A program made the position numbers and the translations under genes. A DNA stretch of 64,000 nt from Gallionella sp. (GTDB lineage: Bacteria > Pseudomonadota > Gammaproteobacteria > Burkholderiales > Gallionellaceae). The stretch lies in the NCBI GenBank assembly GCA_028687335.1, contig JAQUAI010000003.1, positions 110,506 through 174,505 of the forward strand. Direction: 5' to 3'. Of the stretch, positions 27,201-36,786 are shown piece after piece. Positions within the stretch are counted from its first letter, which is position 1, and every line of letters begins with the position of its first letter. The notes below the pieces were generated by a model. That model searched no databases, was not told where the DNA came from, and saw only the letters and a list, made by a program, of their open reading frames with translations.

Positions 27201-27971
27201 ACGTATCTCGCGCTCGCCTGGTAAAAACACCAACACATCGCCGCGCAATCCACCAGCAGCCAATTCGTCCAACGCACCGCTCACCGCCTGCGGCAGATCG
27301 GGCGTTTCGCCTTCCTCGTTCATTTGCGGCGCGCGGTAACGGATCTCCACCGGATAGCTGCGCCCCGATACTTCGATCACCTGCGCACCAAAATGACGAG
27401 CAAAGCGATCCGCATCCAGCGTGGCAGAGGTGATGATGAGTTTGAGATCAGGACGGCGCGGCAGCAAGCGCTTGAGGTAGCCCAGCAAGAAATCGATATT
27501 AAGCGAACGCTCGTGTGCTTCGTCGATGATGAGCGTGTCGTAATGCCGCAATAGCGGATCGCTGTGTATCTCGGCCAGCAGAATACCGTCGGTCATCAGC
27601 TTGATACTGGTATCCGCCGAAACTTTGTCGTGGAAGCGCACTTTGTAGCCGACCGCCCCGCCCAACTCGCTCTTCAATTCGTGCGCGATACGCGTCGCCA
27701 CCGAACGCGCCGCCACACGACGCGGCTGGGTATGGCCGATACAGCCGCGCACGCCGCGCCCCAGCGTCAAACAAATCTTCGGCAACTGCGTCGTTTTGCC
27801 CGAACCCGTCTCGCCGCACACAATCACCACCTGATTGTCTCGAATCGCGCGCGCCAAATCTTCGCGCCTGCCCACCACAGGCAGATCGGCGGGAAATTCA
27901 ATCTCAGTTAACGCTTCAATTCGCGCCTTACGGCGCTGCGCTGCGGCAGATAACTCGGCTTTCATATTCAT
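24225..27971 (-). CDS. hrpA: ATP-dependent RNA helicase HrpA
   Basis: A 1248-residue DEAH-box helicase. Walker A is G-E-T-G-S-G-K-T-T-Q, motif II is D-E-A-H, motif III is S-A-T-L and motif VI is Q-R-A-G-R-C-G-R. Helicase-associated and OB domains follow, and the long DUF3418 C-terminal region fills the last third. This length and ending are those of full-size HrpA, which rescues stalled ribosomes in E. coli. The gene starts just after the tRNA-Ile terminator. Confidence 0.95.
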   Translation of the reverse strand: MNMKAELSAAAQRRKARIEALTEIEFPADLPVVGRREDLARAIRDNQVVIVCGETGSGKTTQLPKICLTLGRGVRGCIGHTQPRRVAARSVATRIAHELKSELGGAVGYKVRFHDKVSADTSIKLMTDGILLAEIHSDPLLRHYDTLIIDEAHERSLNIDFLLGYLKRLLPRRPDLKLIITSATLDADRFARHFGAQVIEVSGRSYPVEIRYRAPQMNEEGETPDLPQAVSGALDELAAGGLRGDVLVFLPGEREIRDTAEALRKHHPKGIEVLPLFSRLTAAEQDKVFKTGNQRRVVLATNVAETSLTVPNIGYVIDTGLARVNRYSIRQKVEQLHIEKIARAAANQRAGRCGRVMSGICVRLYDEADFLQRAEFTDPEIFRVSLATVILRMSALELGDIAEFPFIEPPSPRMIADGYQLLAELGAIDDTRKLTKIGHELAKLPLDPKIARLLLAGRQYQCLNEILIIASALSVQDPRDRPMDRQEAADAAHKPFTDERSDFLIYPKLWAWFREAVAHKKSNRLLTEECRKHFLSPLRLREWFELHQQLHGQVAEMGMRSNELPATYEQIHKALLCGLLGNIGTKSLESNEYLGARGIKFFIAPNSVLAKKGTKWVMAAELTETHRLYARCVARIEPEWLEEVGSHLIKRHYFDPHWEKKAAQVVAYERSTLHGLLLNAKKRVHYGPMNVTESREVFIRQALVGGEFISQAAFFAHNQKLILDIEALEHKARRPDVLVDDELIFAFYDSRIPADIHNGAAFEHWRKNAERDNAKLLYLKKDDLMRHEAAGITTDQFPPQLKIDNVSFALSYNFLPGKNDDGITCAVPLALINQVVAARCEWLVPGLLAEKVTQLIKTLPQRLRRHLVPVPEFSTAFCREVVASNSPLLQALARYIREQKQLDVPLDAFRLEQLPAHLLMNFRVLDEHGRQLGMSRNFAQLHAELAVRSAPVETVKVAAKSVAAADDLRHLSWDFGDFVETCSVQRAGQSVTLFNALVDEGDAVVLRAFDTRDAADSAHRGGLRRLFMLALKDQVKYLEKNLPDAQRLGMLFMPFGTQQELQQQILATTFERCCLNEPLPTNESQFTARGKEAKNRLLLIAQEIARLVATVLSEHQALQKSLPQLKAYPAVAQDVRAQVEWLLHKRFVADTPFERMQHLPRYLKAVNLRIEKLRVNPARDAQCLSQMQPLLQAWQKLRQSQLGTHDPRMDEFAWMLQELRVSLFAQELKTPVIVSVKRLEKMLAALRS

Positions 27972-27986
27972 AACATCGCAATGAAA

Positions 27987-28013
27987 AAGGGATCAGCATG
28001 ATGCTGATCCCTT
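27987..28013 (-). terminator. Terminator after tRNA-Ile
   Basis: A perfect 10-bp stem (27987-27996 with 28004-28013) with a 7-base loop is followed by a T-run on the minus strand. It ends the rpsU-yqeY-dnaG-rpoD-tRNA direction. Confidence 0.85.
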
Positions 28014-28017
28014 GTGT

Positions 28018-28094
28018 TGGTGGGCCCTCCCGGACTTGAACCGGGGACCAAAGGATTATGAGTCCTCTGCTCTAACCAACTGAGCTAAGGGCCC
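28018..28094 (-). tRNA. tRNA-Ile(CAU), lysidine-dependent Ile2
   Basis: A 77-base cloverleaf with acceptor stem GGGCCCT/AGGGCCC, encoded CCA, and anticodon stem GAGGA/TCCTT-like with loop CTCATAA. The TTTGGTC sequence after the anticodon arm and the G/C-rich acceptor match Ile2, whose C34 is converted to lysidine by TilS to read AUA, rather than Met. It begins 8 bp after the rpoD stop and is probably processed from the same transcript. Confidence 0.8.
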
Positions 28095-28102
28095 GAAAAC
28101 GA

Positions 28103-30046
28103 TCAGCCTTCGCTATCGAGGAAGCTCTTGAGTTTTTCGGAGCGCGAAGGATGGCGCAATTTGCGCAATGCCTTGGCTTCGATCTGACGAATACGCTCGC
28201 GCGTCACATCAAACTGCTTGCCAACCTCTTCCAGCGTATGGTCGGTATTCATTTCGATACCAAAGCGCATACGCAACACTTTCGCTTCGCGCTGGGTCAG
28301 GCTATCCAGAATATCCGCCGTCGCACCGCGCAGGCTTTCATACACCGCCGCATCAATCGGCACGGTGGTGTTATGGTCTTCGATAAAGTCACCCAAATGC
28401 GAATCGTCGTCATCGCCCACAGGGGTTTCCATTGAGATAGGCTCTTTGGCGATTTTGAGAATCTTGTGGATTTTGTCTTCCGACATTTCCATCTTAATCG
28501 CCAAAGTAGCCGCATCCGGCTCTTGCCCAGTTTCCTGCAAAATTTGGCGCGAGATACGGTTCATCTTGTTGATGGTCTCGATCATGTGCACAGGAATACG
28601 GATAGTACGCGCCTGATCGGCGATAGAGCGGGTGATGGCCTGACGAATCCACCATGTCGCATAGGTCGAAAATTTGTAACCGCGACGGTATTCAAACTTA
28701 TCCACCGCCTTCATCAAGCCGATGTTGCCTTCCTGAATCAAGTCGAGGAACTGCAAGCCACGGTTGGTGTATTTCTTGGCAATGGAGATCACCAGACGCA
28801 GGTTAGCCTCAATCATGTCGCGCTTGGCGCGGCGTGCCTTGGCTTCGCCGTTGGTCATCTGTTTGTTGATATCTTTCAGATCTTTGATTGGAATACCAAC
28901 ACGCTGCTCCATCTGGAGTAAATTCTTTTGCAACTCAACGATGGCGTGCTGATAGCGCCCCAAAGTTTCGGCGTAGGGCTTCTTGCTATTAATTTCATGC
29001 ACAACCCAGTCGAGATTTTCTTCGTTGCCAGGGAATACTTTGATGAAGTGAGGGCGCGGCATTTTGCCTTTATTCACGCACATATCCTGAATGCCACGTT
29101 CGCTGCGGCGCACTTCCTCAACCAGACCGCGCATGGTGTCGCACAAAGCATCCACCTGCTTGGGCGAAAAACGGAAAGTCATCAGTTGATCGGAAATCGC
29201 CAGTTGGCACTTGTCGTATTGCTTGCTGCGGTAGCCGTACTTTTCGTAAGCCTTGCCCATCTTGGTGAACTGGTCGGCAATAATGGCAAAACGCTCCAGC
29301 GCATCGGCTTTGAGCTGCGCCAGATTCGCGGCAGCAGCAGCGGCAGTAGCTTCTTCGTCCTCTTCCTCATCATCGCCCGCATCGGCAACTTCTTCTTCGT
29401 CCTCTTCTTCGTCGCCGTCTTCGCTGATGACAGCTTCGTCTTCGCTATCGACAAAGCCGTCGATCATTTCGTCGATACGCAGCTGCCCAGCTTCAACTTT
29501 GGCAGCCAGCAACAAAATTTCTGAAATCGTTGCTGGGCAGGCGGAAATCGCCTGAATCATGTGCTTGAGACCTTCTTCGATACGCTTGGCGATCTCGATC
29601 TCTTTTTCGCGGGTAAGCAGCTCGACCGTACCCATCTCGCGCATATACATACGCACAGGGTCGGTGGTACGACCAAATTCGGAGTCCACCGTAGACAGCG
29701 CAGCCTCGGCCTCTTCTGCTGCATCTTCGTCAGCAACTGCCGGAGCCGCATCGGTCATGATTAAGGCTTCGGCATCCGGCGCGACATCGCACACCGAGAT
29801 ACCCATGTCATTAATCATGCTGACCACGCCCTCGATCTGCTCCACTTCGAGCATATCGGGCAGATGGTCGTTGATCTCGGCATAAGTCAGGTAGCCGCGC
29901 TCCTTACCCAGAATAATCAGGGCTTTGAGGCGTGTGCGGCGCGCTTCGATATCCTGCTGCTGGTCAACCGCGCTCTGATCCATCGCTTCAAGCGATTTCT
30001 TGTCGGTTTTTTTCTTGTCCAGTTTCTTGTCTTTTGGTGTTGCCAT
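28103..30046 (-). CDS. rpoD: RNA polymerase primary sigma factor
   Basis: The major sigma-70 factor, about 647 residues. It has region 1.1 (about residues 40-95), region 1.2 ([11 protein letters not shown]), a long acidic non-conserved region with runs of Asp/Glu, region 2 ([18 protein letters not shown]), region 3 and region 4.2 ([14 protein letters not shown]). The ATG at 30046 (M-A-T-P-K-D) with GGGGA upstream is preferred over a TTG 33 bases earlier. It is the last protein gene of the macromolecular synthesis operon. Confidence 0.97.
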   Translation of the reverse strand: MATPKDKKLDKKKTDKKSLEAMDQSAVDQQQDIEARRTRLKALIILGKERGYLTYAEINDHLPDMLEVEQIEGVVSMINDMGISVCDVAPDAEALIMTDAAPAVADEDAAEEAEAALSTVDSEFGRTTDPVRMYMREMGTVELLTREKEIEIAKRIEEGLKHMIQAISACPATISEILLLAAKVEAGQLRIDEMIDGFVDSEDEAVISEDGDEEEDEEEVADAGDDEEEDEEATAAAAAANLAQLKADALERFAIIADQFTKMGKAYEKYGYRSKQYDKCQLAISDQLMTFRFSPKQVDALCDTMRGLVEEVRRSERGIQDMCVNKGKMPRPHFIKVFPGNEENLDWVVHEINSKKPYAETLGRYQHAIVELQKNLLQMEQRVGIPIKDLKDINKQMTNGEAKARRAKRDMIEANLRLVISIAKKYTNRGLQFLDLIQEGNIGLMKAVDKFEYRRGYKFSTYATWWIRQAITRSIADQARTIRIPVHMIETINKMNRISRQILQETGQEPDAATLAIKMEMSEDKIHKILKIAKEPISMETPVGDDDDSHLGDFIEDHNTTVPIDAAVYESLRGATADILDSLTQREAKVLRMRFGIEMNTDHTLEEVGKQFDVTRERIRQIEAKALRKLRHPSRSEKLKSFLDSEG

Positions 30047-30155
30047 GTTCTCTGTCCCCGCTTCCTTGTTGGGATTCAACGCGCCTGATTAGCGCGGAAA
30101 AGCGCGCGATTATACCCGATGCGCGCCAACTTTCCCAATATCATTATGTAGTTAA

Positions 30156-31880
30156 CTAAGCCCGCCGTAACAAGCGCAAGTATTGCTCCCGCTCTGCGTC
30201 ACTCAAACCCGACATTCCGTGCAACTCCAATTTCCGCTGCAACTGCCCGAATGCATTCCGCCTTTCGTGCTCGCCCAGCTTTTCCATCAAACCATCAAAC
30301 TCCGCCGCCACATCAAACTGATCGCCCCACTCCAACATCTCCGCCTCAGCTGTCGCCAGCGTTTTTTCATACGTCGTACCTTGAAACAGTTGCGTCAGTG
30401 CCGCGCCGCTCAGCTCGTAGTCAGACTCGCGCAAAATTGCCAATAACGCTTCTACCGCCTCAGCATCCGCACCATCCGCCTGCCAATCCGCAGGAATACG
30501 TTTGGCCAGTGGCGGTTGCGCAATCAAACATTGCAGCAACAACCGTGTTGTCGAAGGTGCCGGACGCGAGGCTTTTTGCATTTTTTTCGCCGGGCGCGCA
30601 ACGGCATTAATTTCAAACAAAGCCTCCAACTCGGCCTGACTCACCCCCGCCAATGCCGCCACTTCTTTGCGCAACATCAGTGCCGTGGCCGGTGCCGTAA
30701 TCGCCAGCAATAAGGGCTTAGCCCGTTGCAACAAGGCATTCCGCCCCTCTGCGGTGCGTAAATCAAGCTCCAGACTAATCTCGCGCAACAAGTAAGCTGA
30801 AAGCGGCATGGCTTCTCGTACCCGCTGCTCAAATGCCTCTTTGCCAAATTCGCGGATGAAACTGTCAGGATCGTGCTCAACCGGCAAAAACAAAAAACTG
30901 ATGCGTTTGCCATCCTGCAATTGCGGCAATGCGTTTTCCAGCGCGCGCCATGCCGCTTTCTGCCCAGCCTTATCACCATCAAAACTGAACACAATATGAT
31001 CGGCCAAGCGCAATAATTTTTGCGTATGGAATGCAGTGGTCGCCGTACCCAGCGTCGCAACGGCGTATTCCACACCGAGCTGCGCCAAAGCCACCACGTC
31101 CATGTATCCCTCAACCACCAGCACACACTGTCCCGCACGTATCGACTTCTGCGCCTGAAATAAGCCGTAAAGTTCGTGGCCTTTTTCAAACAGAGGCGTT
31201 TCCGGCGAGTTCAAATACTTGGGCTCACCTTTATCCAACACACGCCCGCCAAAACCGATGACCTGCCCGCGTATATTGACGATGGGAAACATAATGCGAT
31301 CACGAAAACGGTCGTAACGCTTACCCTCATCACCCGCAATCACCAATCCAGTCTCGGTCAGCGTATCGCTCTGATAATCAGGAAATGCCTCCGCCAGACT
31401 CTGCCAAGCTTCGGGCGCATAACCGATCCCAAACTTGAGCGCAATTTCGCCGCTCAGCCCGCGTCGCTTCAAATACTCAATCGCATGCGGCGAGTGTTTG
31501 AGCTGCTCGCGGTAGTAGCGTGTCGCCACCTGCATCACCTCATACAGATTGGGCGCAACCTTCTGCGGTATTTCGCCCGAAGCGCGCTGCTCGTGTGGCA
31601 CTTCCAGCCCAACACTACGCGCCAGCTCCTCAATCGCCTCGACATAGCCCAGACCGAGATGCTCCATGACGAAACCAATCGCCGTACCATGCGCGCCGCA
31701 ACCGAAGCAGTGATAAAACTGTTTGGACTGACTAACAGTGAAAGAGGGAGACTTCTCGTTGTGGAACGGACAGCAGGCGACGAAATTAGTACCGGCTTTT
31801 TTGAGTTGAACGTGGCGCTCGACCACATCCACGATGTCGAGGCGATTGAGCAAGTCCTGAATGAAACTTTGTGGAATCAC
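30156..31880 (-). CDS. dnaG: DNA primase
   Basis: The 574-residue primase makes RNA primers for replication. It has an N-terminal zinc-binding domain (C37-P-F-H40 and C58-F-G-C61), the RNA polymerase core with E-G-Y-M-D-V and F-D-G-D-K-A-G TOPRIM motifs, and a C-terminal DnaB-interaction region. It lies between yqeY and rpoD as in most proteobacteria. Confidence 0.96.
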   Translation of the reverse strand: MIPQSFIQDLLNRLDIVDVVERHVQLKKAGTNFVACCPFHNEKSPSFTVSQSKQFYHCFGCGAHGTAIGFVMEHLGLGYVEAIEELARSVGLEVPHEQRASGEIPQKVAPNLYEVMQVATRYYREQLKHSPHAIEYLKRRGLSGEIALKFGIGYAPEAWQSLAEAFPDYQSDTLTETGLVIAGDEGKRYDRFRDRIMFPIVNIRGQVIGFGGRVLDKGEPKYLNSPETPLFEKGHELYGLFQAQKSIRAGQCVLVVEGYMDVVALAQLGVEYAVATLGTATTAFHTQKLLRLADHIVFSFDGDKAGQKAAWRALENALPQLQDGKRISFLFLPVEHDPDSFIREFGKEAFEQRVREAMPLSAYLLREISLELDLRTAEGRNALLQRAKPLLLAITAPATALMLRKEVAALAGVSQAELEALFEINAVARPAKKMQKASRPAPSTTRLLLQCLIAQPPLAKRIPADWQADGADAEAVEALLAILRESDYELSGAALTQLFQGTTYEKTLATAEAEMLEWGDQFDVAAEFDGLMEKLGEHERRNAFGQLQRKLELHGMSGLSDAEREQYLRLLRRA

Positions 31881-31959
31881 TCCCGCTCCTCATCGTCCGA
31901 CAGAAATACAGAAACCAGACAAACAGCATGCCGACCGGCGCTGCCCGTGCGACCAAAAA

Positions 31960-32406
31960 CTACTTGGACAGCTGCGCTTTGATCAGACCGGAAACCTTAC
32001 CCATATCGGCACGACCGGCCAACTTAGGCTTCACCGCACCCATCACCTTACCCATATCCTGCGGGCCGGATGCGCCGGTTTCGGCAATCACCGCGTCGAT
32101 TACGGCGGCAATTTCAGCTTCACTCAATTGCTGCGGCATATATGCCTGCAATATCGTCACTTCGAATTTTTCGACATCCGCCAGATCGTGACGATTAGCC
32201 GCCTCGTACTGACTAATGGAATCGCGACGCTGCTTCAGCATCTTTTCGATGATGCTCACCACATCCGCATCAGACAATTCAATGCGCTCATCCACCTCGC
32301 GCTGCTTCATTGCCGCCAGCAAAAGGCGAATAGCCCCGAGACGCGCCGTTTCCTTGGCGCGCATCGCGGCTTTCATGTCATCGGTGATTTGCTGCTTAAG
32401 TGACAT
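31960..32406 (-). CDS. yqeY: GatB/YqeY domain protein
   Basis: The 148-residue helical protein matches YqeY. It starts M-S-L-K-Q-Q-I-T-D-D-M-K and ends with K-P-K-L-A-G-R-A-D-M-G-K-V, a tRNA-binding fold shared with the tail of GatB. YqeY is suggested to bind tRNA; its role is not firmly known. It sits between rpsU and dnaG. Confidence 0.93.
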   Translation of the reverse strand: MSLKQQITDDMKAAMRAKETARLGAIRLLLAAMKQREVDERIELSDADVVSIIEKMLKQRRDSISQYEAANRHDLADVEKFEVTILQAYMPQQLSEAEIAAVIDAVIAETGASGPQDMGKVMGAVKPKLAGRADMGKVSGLIKAQLSK

Positions 32407-32433
32407 ATAGACTACTGCCCGACTGGGCGAGTC

Positions 32434-32646
32434 TTAGTACAACTTAGGAGGAAGAGTTTGGCTACGCAGGCGTTTGTAATGACGCTTTACGGCAGCAGCC
32501 AGCTTGCGCTTACGCTCTGCTGTTGGCTTTTCATAGAACTCGCGAGCACGCAAGTCGGTCAACAGACCGGTTTTTTCCACAGAACGCTTGAAACGACGCA
32601 TTGCAACTTCAAACGGCTCATTCTCTTTTACACGTACGGTTGTCAT
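32434..32646 (-). CDS. rpsU: 30S ribosomal protein S21
   Basis: The 70-residue, very basic protein has the S21 signature [18 protein letters not shown] near the N-terminus and ends in a Lys/Arg-rich tail. It is the first gene of rpsU-yqeY-dnaG-rpoD. Confidence 0.97.
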   Translation of the reverse strand: MTTVRVKENEPFEVAMRRFKRSVEKTGLLTDLRAREFYEKPTAERKRKLAAAVKRHYKRLRSQTLPPKLY

Positions 32647-32683
32647 GAAGGAACTACCTATCTACCAAAAAATTGAGGGCGCG

Positions 32684-32712
32684 ATTCTACAAAACAACAG
32701 TTTTTTATACAA
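32684..32712 (-). promoter_or_regulatory. Promoter of the rpsU operon
   Basis: On the minus strand TTGTAT (32707-32712) and TAGAAT (32684-32689) are 17 bp apart. The leader to the rpsU ATG would be about 30 bases. Confidence 0.6.
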
Positions 32713-32854
32713 CCTGTATTTACACCCCACAAAAAAGCCCGCCAAAATCACCGGAAAGCCGTCATTAGTCTATATCCACCCTCGTTTGATTTGATCCGCC
32801 GCCTCATTCAATGCATTTATTGATCCGGCATTAATTATCCGTGATAGGTGACGC

Positions 32855-33080
32855 GACCAAGTTCCTCCCCCTTCAAGGGGGAGGTTAGGTGGGGGATGGG
32901 TCAACGGCCTGCATTTCACCCATCCCCACCCCAGCCCTCTGGTGTAACTACTGGTGAAACAACTAGCCATCTCACTAAGGCAGCAAGCTGCCAAGTGATT
33001 GGTTATAGCCATTCGACTAAGCGCGATGAAACATGCGCTAAGTCGCTGGTTACCCTTGAAGGGGAGGGAGCAATCAAGGC
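32855..33080. repeat. Dispersed intergenic repeat, copy 1
   Basis: The segment has palindromic G/C runs (CCTCCCCCTT/AAGGGGGAGG at its left end, and CCCTTGAAGGGGAGGG at the right). It also has the phrase GAAACAACTAGCCA followed by ACTAAGG, and an inverted repeat CGACTAAGCGC/GCGCTAAGTCG (33014-33024, 33035-33045). The same phrases occur, diverged, at 42380-42520. It fills much of the gap between rpsU and pepD and has no coding capacity. Confidence 0.6.
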
Positions 33081-33182
33081 TGTACATTCACGGACAAATC
33101 GTACCGGATCAATAGGAGGCCCCAATAAATTCAAAGTTATAAGCAAGACAAGCCTGTCCTAAATTTATCGAAGGGGCGCGAA

Positions 33183-33232
33183 CAAAAAATTGCGACGCGA
33201 CATATATTTGATATGTAAGAAGCAATTTTTTG
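33183..33232. repeat. Perfect-armed palindrome upstream of pepD
   Basis: Arms CAAAAAATTGC and GCAATTTTTTG (11 bp, perfect) enclose a second inverted pair ACATAT/ATATGT (33200-33205, 33211-33216). It could act as a terminator in either direction or be a small mobile palindrome. Confidence 0.55.
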
Positions 33233-33258
33233 TGGGCAACACGGTATCGCGACAAAAT

Positions 33259-33286
33259 TTGGATTTATAGAAGTCCCCTTTATACT
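33259..33286 (+). promoter_or_regulatory. Promoter of pepD
   Basis: TTGGAT (33259-33264) and TATACT (33281-33286) are 16 bp apart; the predicted start near 33293 leaves a 30-base leader before the ATG. Confidence 0.6.
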
Positions 33287-33322
33287 TGCTCGGCATAGAC
33301 GATACATTCAGGACGAGCATTG

Positions 33323-34813
33323 ATGGCAAGCAACCCACATTTAGAACAACTCCACCCGCAAACAGTCTGGGCACACTTTGCCACGCTGTGCGAAATTCCC
33401 CGTTCCTCGCTACATGAAGCGGCACTCATCGCCCGCCTAACCGAATGGGCTCAGGCACAAGACATAACTACCGAAATTGATGGTGCTGGCAACCTCATCT
33501 TAAAAAAGCCCGCCAGCCCCGGTTGCGAAAATCAACCCGGTGTCATTCTGCAAGGCCACCTCGATATGGTGTGCCAATCCAACGCAGGGACATTACATAA
33601 CTTCGAGAGCGATCCGATCAATACCATTGTGCGCAACGGCTGGCTAATCGCCGAGCAAACAACACTGGGGGCGGATAACGGCATCGGCGTTGCGCTTGCG
33701 CTGGCCGCACTGGAAGAGCCCAACCTGATTCATCCGTCATTAGAAGTGCTGCTCACTATAAATGAAGAGTCCGGCATGGACGGCGCGCGCAACCTCGCAG
33801 CCGATACATTGCAGGGCAAATTACTTATTAACCTCGACACCGAAGAGTGGGGGCATTTTTATCTTGGTTGCGCGGGCGGCGTGGATGTCGAGATTCGCCA
33901 CGATTGCCAACAGGAGCCGGTTCCTGCGGATTACGCCCTGTTGCGCTTTGATGTATCTGGCCTGCGTGGCGGGCACTCTGGCATTGATATTCATCTGGGA
34001 CGCGGCAACGCGATCAAGTTATTGGCGGAAGCATTACGCGATTTAGCGGCACACACCGATGTGCGCCTAATCGAAATGCGTGGTGGCACAGCACGCAATG
34101 CGATTCCCCGCGAAGCCTATGCCGTGTGCGCCTTACCGACAGATATGGCTGCGAATATTGATGCATGGGTCAAGCACAGACACAATGCTTGGCAACAACG
34201 CTTTGCGGCAACGGACGCAAATGTATTGCTGCAATGCCACCATGACGACACACCACCTACCCTTGCTATTAATCAAGCCGAACAAAATCGTTTGCTCGCC
34301 TTTATGGATATTGCTGCCAATGGCGTGTCCCGCATCAGCGACGACTTTCCCGGCGTAACCGACACTTCCAGCAATTTGGGTGTCGTTGCGCTGGCGCAAG
34401 GTGCATTCAGCGCGACCTTTAAATTACGCTCGCTGCATGATGAGCGCGCCGCCGCATTAGCCGACAAGTTGGTTTCATTCGCCGCAAGCTATGAACTATC
34501 AGCTTGGAAAGACGGGGCGTATCCAGGATGGACACCTAATCCCTCATCATCGCTGCTCGCCCGCTGCCAGCAAGTTTATAGCGAGCAATTCGGTCAACCC
34601 GCCACGCTACAAGTCATTCATGCTGGCTTAGAGTGCGGGCTGCTCGCCGCCAGCCACCCTCATCTCGATATGATTTCCTTCGGCCCTGACATACGCGGCG
34701 CACATGCACCGGGAGAATGTGTCGAGATCGAATCTGTCGCGCGCTGCTGGCAATTACTTAAGGCTGTGTTGCGGCGTTTGGCTGTAGCTGACACACACGG
34801 AGACGGAGCCTGA
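33323..34813 (+). CDS. pepD: Aminoacyl-histidine dipeptidase (peptidase D)
   Basis: A 496-residue M20-family metallopeptidase that cleaves Xaa-His dipeptides in the cytosol. Metal ligands are seen in G-H-L-D-M-V, A-D-N-G-I-G-V-A, the catalytic pair E-E-S-G-M-D-G and L-D-T-E-E-W-G, and the C-terminal His in G-A-H-A-P-G-E-C-V-E-I. The ATG at 33323 is used; the codon before it is TTG. GGACGAG is the ribosome site. Confidence 0.93.
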   Translation: MASNPHLEQLHPQTVWAHFATLCEIPRSSLHEAALIARLTEWAQAQDITTEIDGAGNLILKKPASPGCENQPGVILQGHLDMVCQSNAGTLHNFESDPINTIVRNGWLIAEQTTLGADNGIGVALALAALEEPNLIHPSLEVLLTINEESGMDGARNLAADTLQGKLLINLDTEEWGHFYLGCAGGVDVEIRHDCQQEPVPADYALLRFDVSGLRGGHSGIDIHLGRGNAIKLLAEALRDLAAHTDVRLIEMRGGTARNAIPREAYAVCALPTDMAANIDAWVKHRHNAWQQRFAATDANVLLQCHHDDTPPTLAINQAEQNRLLAFMDIAANGVSRISDDFPGVTDTSSNLGVVALAQGAFSATFKLRSLHDERAAALADKLVSFAASYELSAWKDGAYPGWTPNPSSSLLARCQQVYSEQFGQPATLQVIHAGLECGLLAASHPHLDMISFGPDIRGAHAPGECVEIESVARCWQLLKAVLRRLAVADTHGDGA

Positions 34814-34847
34814 CTTAGAGGCCAGCGACAGGCAACAGCTTATGTCC

Positions 34848-36698
34848 TTAGCTTGCCTCTTCCTTCGCCATCTCCAGTTCCAACCAAGCTTCTTCCAACT
34901 CCGCCACTTTCGCTTGTAGTCGTGCGTGGTCGGCATTCAACTTCTCGACTTTCGTACGGTCTGGGTTCGCGTAGGTCTCGGGATCGGCAAGTTGTTCGTT
35001 GACGGCGGCGAGTTCGGTCTGCGCCTTGTTCAGTTCGGTCTCGAGTTTGTTCTGTTTCGATTGCAACGCTTTGCGGTTCTGCTTGGGGGCGTTCTGCACC
35101 TTGGGCTTGGCGGGTTGCGCCACGGTCTCGCGTGGGCGGCGCGTCTCTATCCAAGTCTTGTAGTCTTCCAGATCACCATCGAACAGCTTGGCTTCGCCAT
35201 CCGCCACCAGCCACAACTCGTCGGCCACGGCGCGGATCAAACTACGGTCATGTGAAACCAGCACCACGGCGCCGGTGTATTCCTCCAGCGCGATGGTGAG
35301 TGCGTCGCGCATGTCGAGGTCGAGGTGGTTGGTCGGTTCGTCGAGCAGCAATAGGTGTGGTTTCTGCCACGCCAGCAGTGCGAGTGCGAGGCGACTCTTT
35401 TCTCCACCGGAGAAACTTTCCACAGGACGATCTTCGCTGTCGCCAGCCAAGCCGAAGCGACCGAGGAAGTTGCGCAAGGCGAGCGTGGTTTCTTTCGGGG
35501 CGACGCGTTCCATGTGTTGCAACGGAGTGGCGGCGCTATCCAAATTCTCCAACTGATGCTGCGCGAAGTAGCCGATGCGGATGTCGGGCGTGTATTCGAG
35601 TTTGCCTTGCGAGGGGGGCAATTCGCCTACCAGCAGTTTGATGAGCGTAGATTTACCTGCGCCGTTGGGGCCGAGTAGGGCGATGCGTGCACCAGCGCGC
35701 AGCACCAGTTCGATATTGCTGAACAGTGTTTTGTCGCCGTAAGCGAAGCCCATCTTCTCTGCACGCAACAACAAGTCGGGGCTGCGTTCCGGTGCTTCGA
35801 TCTCCAACTCGAAGTGTCCATCGGTGACATGCACAGGGGCGATGCGGGTGATGCGTTCCAATGCCTTGATGCGGCTCTGCGCTTGTTTCGCCTTGGTGGC
35901 TTGGGCGCGGAAGCGGCGCACGAAGTCTTCCATGTGCGCGATCTTTTCCTGCTGGCGCTCGAATGCTTGGGTGTGTTGCGCGAGACGTTCGGCTCGGGCA
36001 CGCTCGAAGTCGTCGTAATCGCCGGTGTAGATGTCGATAGTGCAGTCATGCACATGGGCGATGCGATTGACGCAGGCGTTGAGGAATTCGCGGTCATGCG
36101 ACACCAACAAGATGCTGCCGGGGTAACGCGCCAGATATTGTTCCAGCCACAAGATGGCTTCGAGGTCGAGGTGGTTGGTGGGTTCATCGAGCAACAGCAG
36201 GTCGGCGCGGTGCATCAGCGCGCGTGCCAGATTGAGTCGCATGCGCCAGCCACCGGAGAAGCTGGCGACAGTGCGCTGCAAGCTGTCGTTGGCAAAACCC
36301 AAACCATTCAGTAGTTGCGCGGCACGTGCAGGTGCGCCGTAACCGTCGATGGCCTCGTAGCGATGTTGTGCGTCGAACCATGCGGCATCGTGGTTCTCTT
36401 TGGCGAGGGTCTTTTCCAACACGCGCAACTCGGCATCACCATCAAGTACGAATTCCAATGCGGCACATTCGGCGTTGGCGATCTCTTGTTCGACGAAGGC
36501 GACGGTCTTGCCCGCTTGTAGCGAGACCTCGCCTCCGTCGGGCTTGATCTCGCCGCGTATCAGGCGGAACAGGGTCGATTTGCCGCAGCCGTTCTTGCCG
36601 ACAAGGCCGATGCGCTGGTCGGCGAAGGCTTGCAGATTCACGTTTTGGAGAAGCGGGGTGCCACCTTGCAGGTAGGTCAGATTCTGGATATTGAGCAT
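34848..36698 (-). CDS. ABC-F family ATPase, YheS-type
   Basis: The roughly 616-residue soluble protein has two ABC domains, Walker A G-K-N-G-C-G-K-S-T and G-P-N-G-A-G-K-S-T, signatures S-F-S-G-G-W-R and S-F-S-G-G-E-K, and two copies of L-L-D-E-P-T-N-H-L-D. The linker is Arg/Lys-rich and a C-terminal coiled coil (last 80 residues) is present. ABC-F proteins act on the ribosome to relieve stalling. It has no membrane domain. The ATG at 36698 is chosen because the ABC domain begins there. Confidence 0.92.
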   Translation of the reverse strand: MLNIQNLTYLQGGTPLLQNVNLQAFADQRIGLVGKNGCGKSTLFRLIRGEIKPDGGEVSLQAGKTVAFVEQEIANAECAALEFVLDGDAELRVLEKTLAKENHDAAWFDAQHRYEAIDGYGAPARAAQLLNGLGFANDSLQRTVASFSGGWRMRLNLARALMHRADLLLLDEPTNHLDLEAILWLEQYLARYPGSILLVSHDREFLNACVNRIAHVHDCTIDIYTGDYDDFERARAERLAQHTQAFERQQEKIAHMEDFVRRFRAQATKAKQAQSRIKALERITRIAPVHVTDGHFELEIEAPERSPDLLLRAEKMGFAYGDKTLFSNIELVLRAGARIALLGPNGAGKSTLIKLLVGELPPSQGKLEYTPDIRIGYFAQHQLENLDSAATPLQHMERVAPKETTLALRNFLGRFGLAGDSEDRPVESFSGGEKSRLALALLAWQKPHLLLLDEPTNHLDLDMRDALTIALEEYTGAVVLVSHDRSLIRAVADELWLVADGEAKLFDGDLEDYKTWIETRRPRETVAQPAKPKVQNAPKQNRKALQSKQNKLETELNKAQTELAAVNEQLADPETYANPDRTKVEKLNADHARLQAKVAELEEAWLELEMAKEEAS

Positions 36699-36786
36699 GG
36701 AAGCGATGATAACAGAGGCTCGCACAGTCTTAGCTTGATGGGCATAATCTTGAAACACATCATCACCTGCAAAATACGACGCACGC

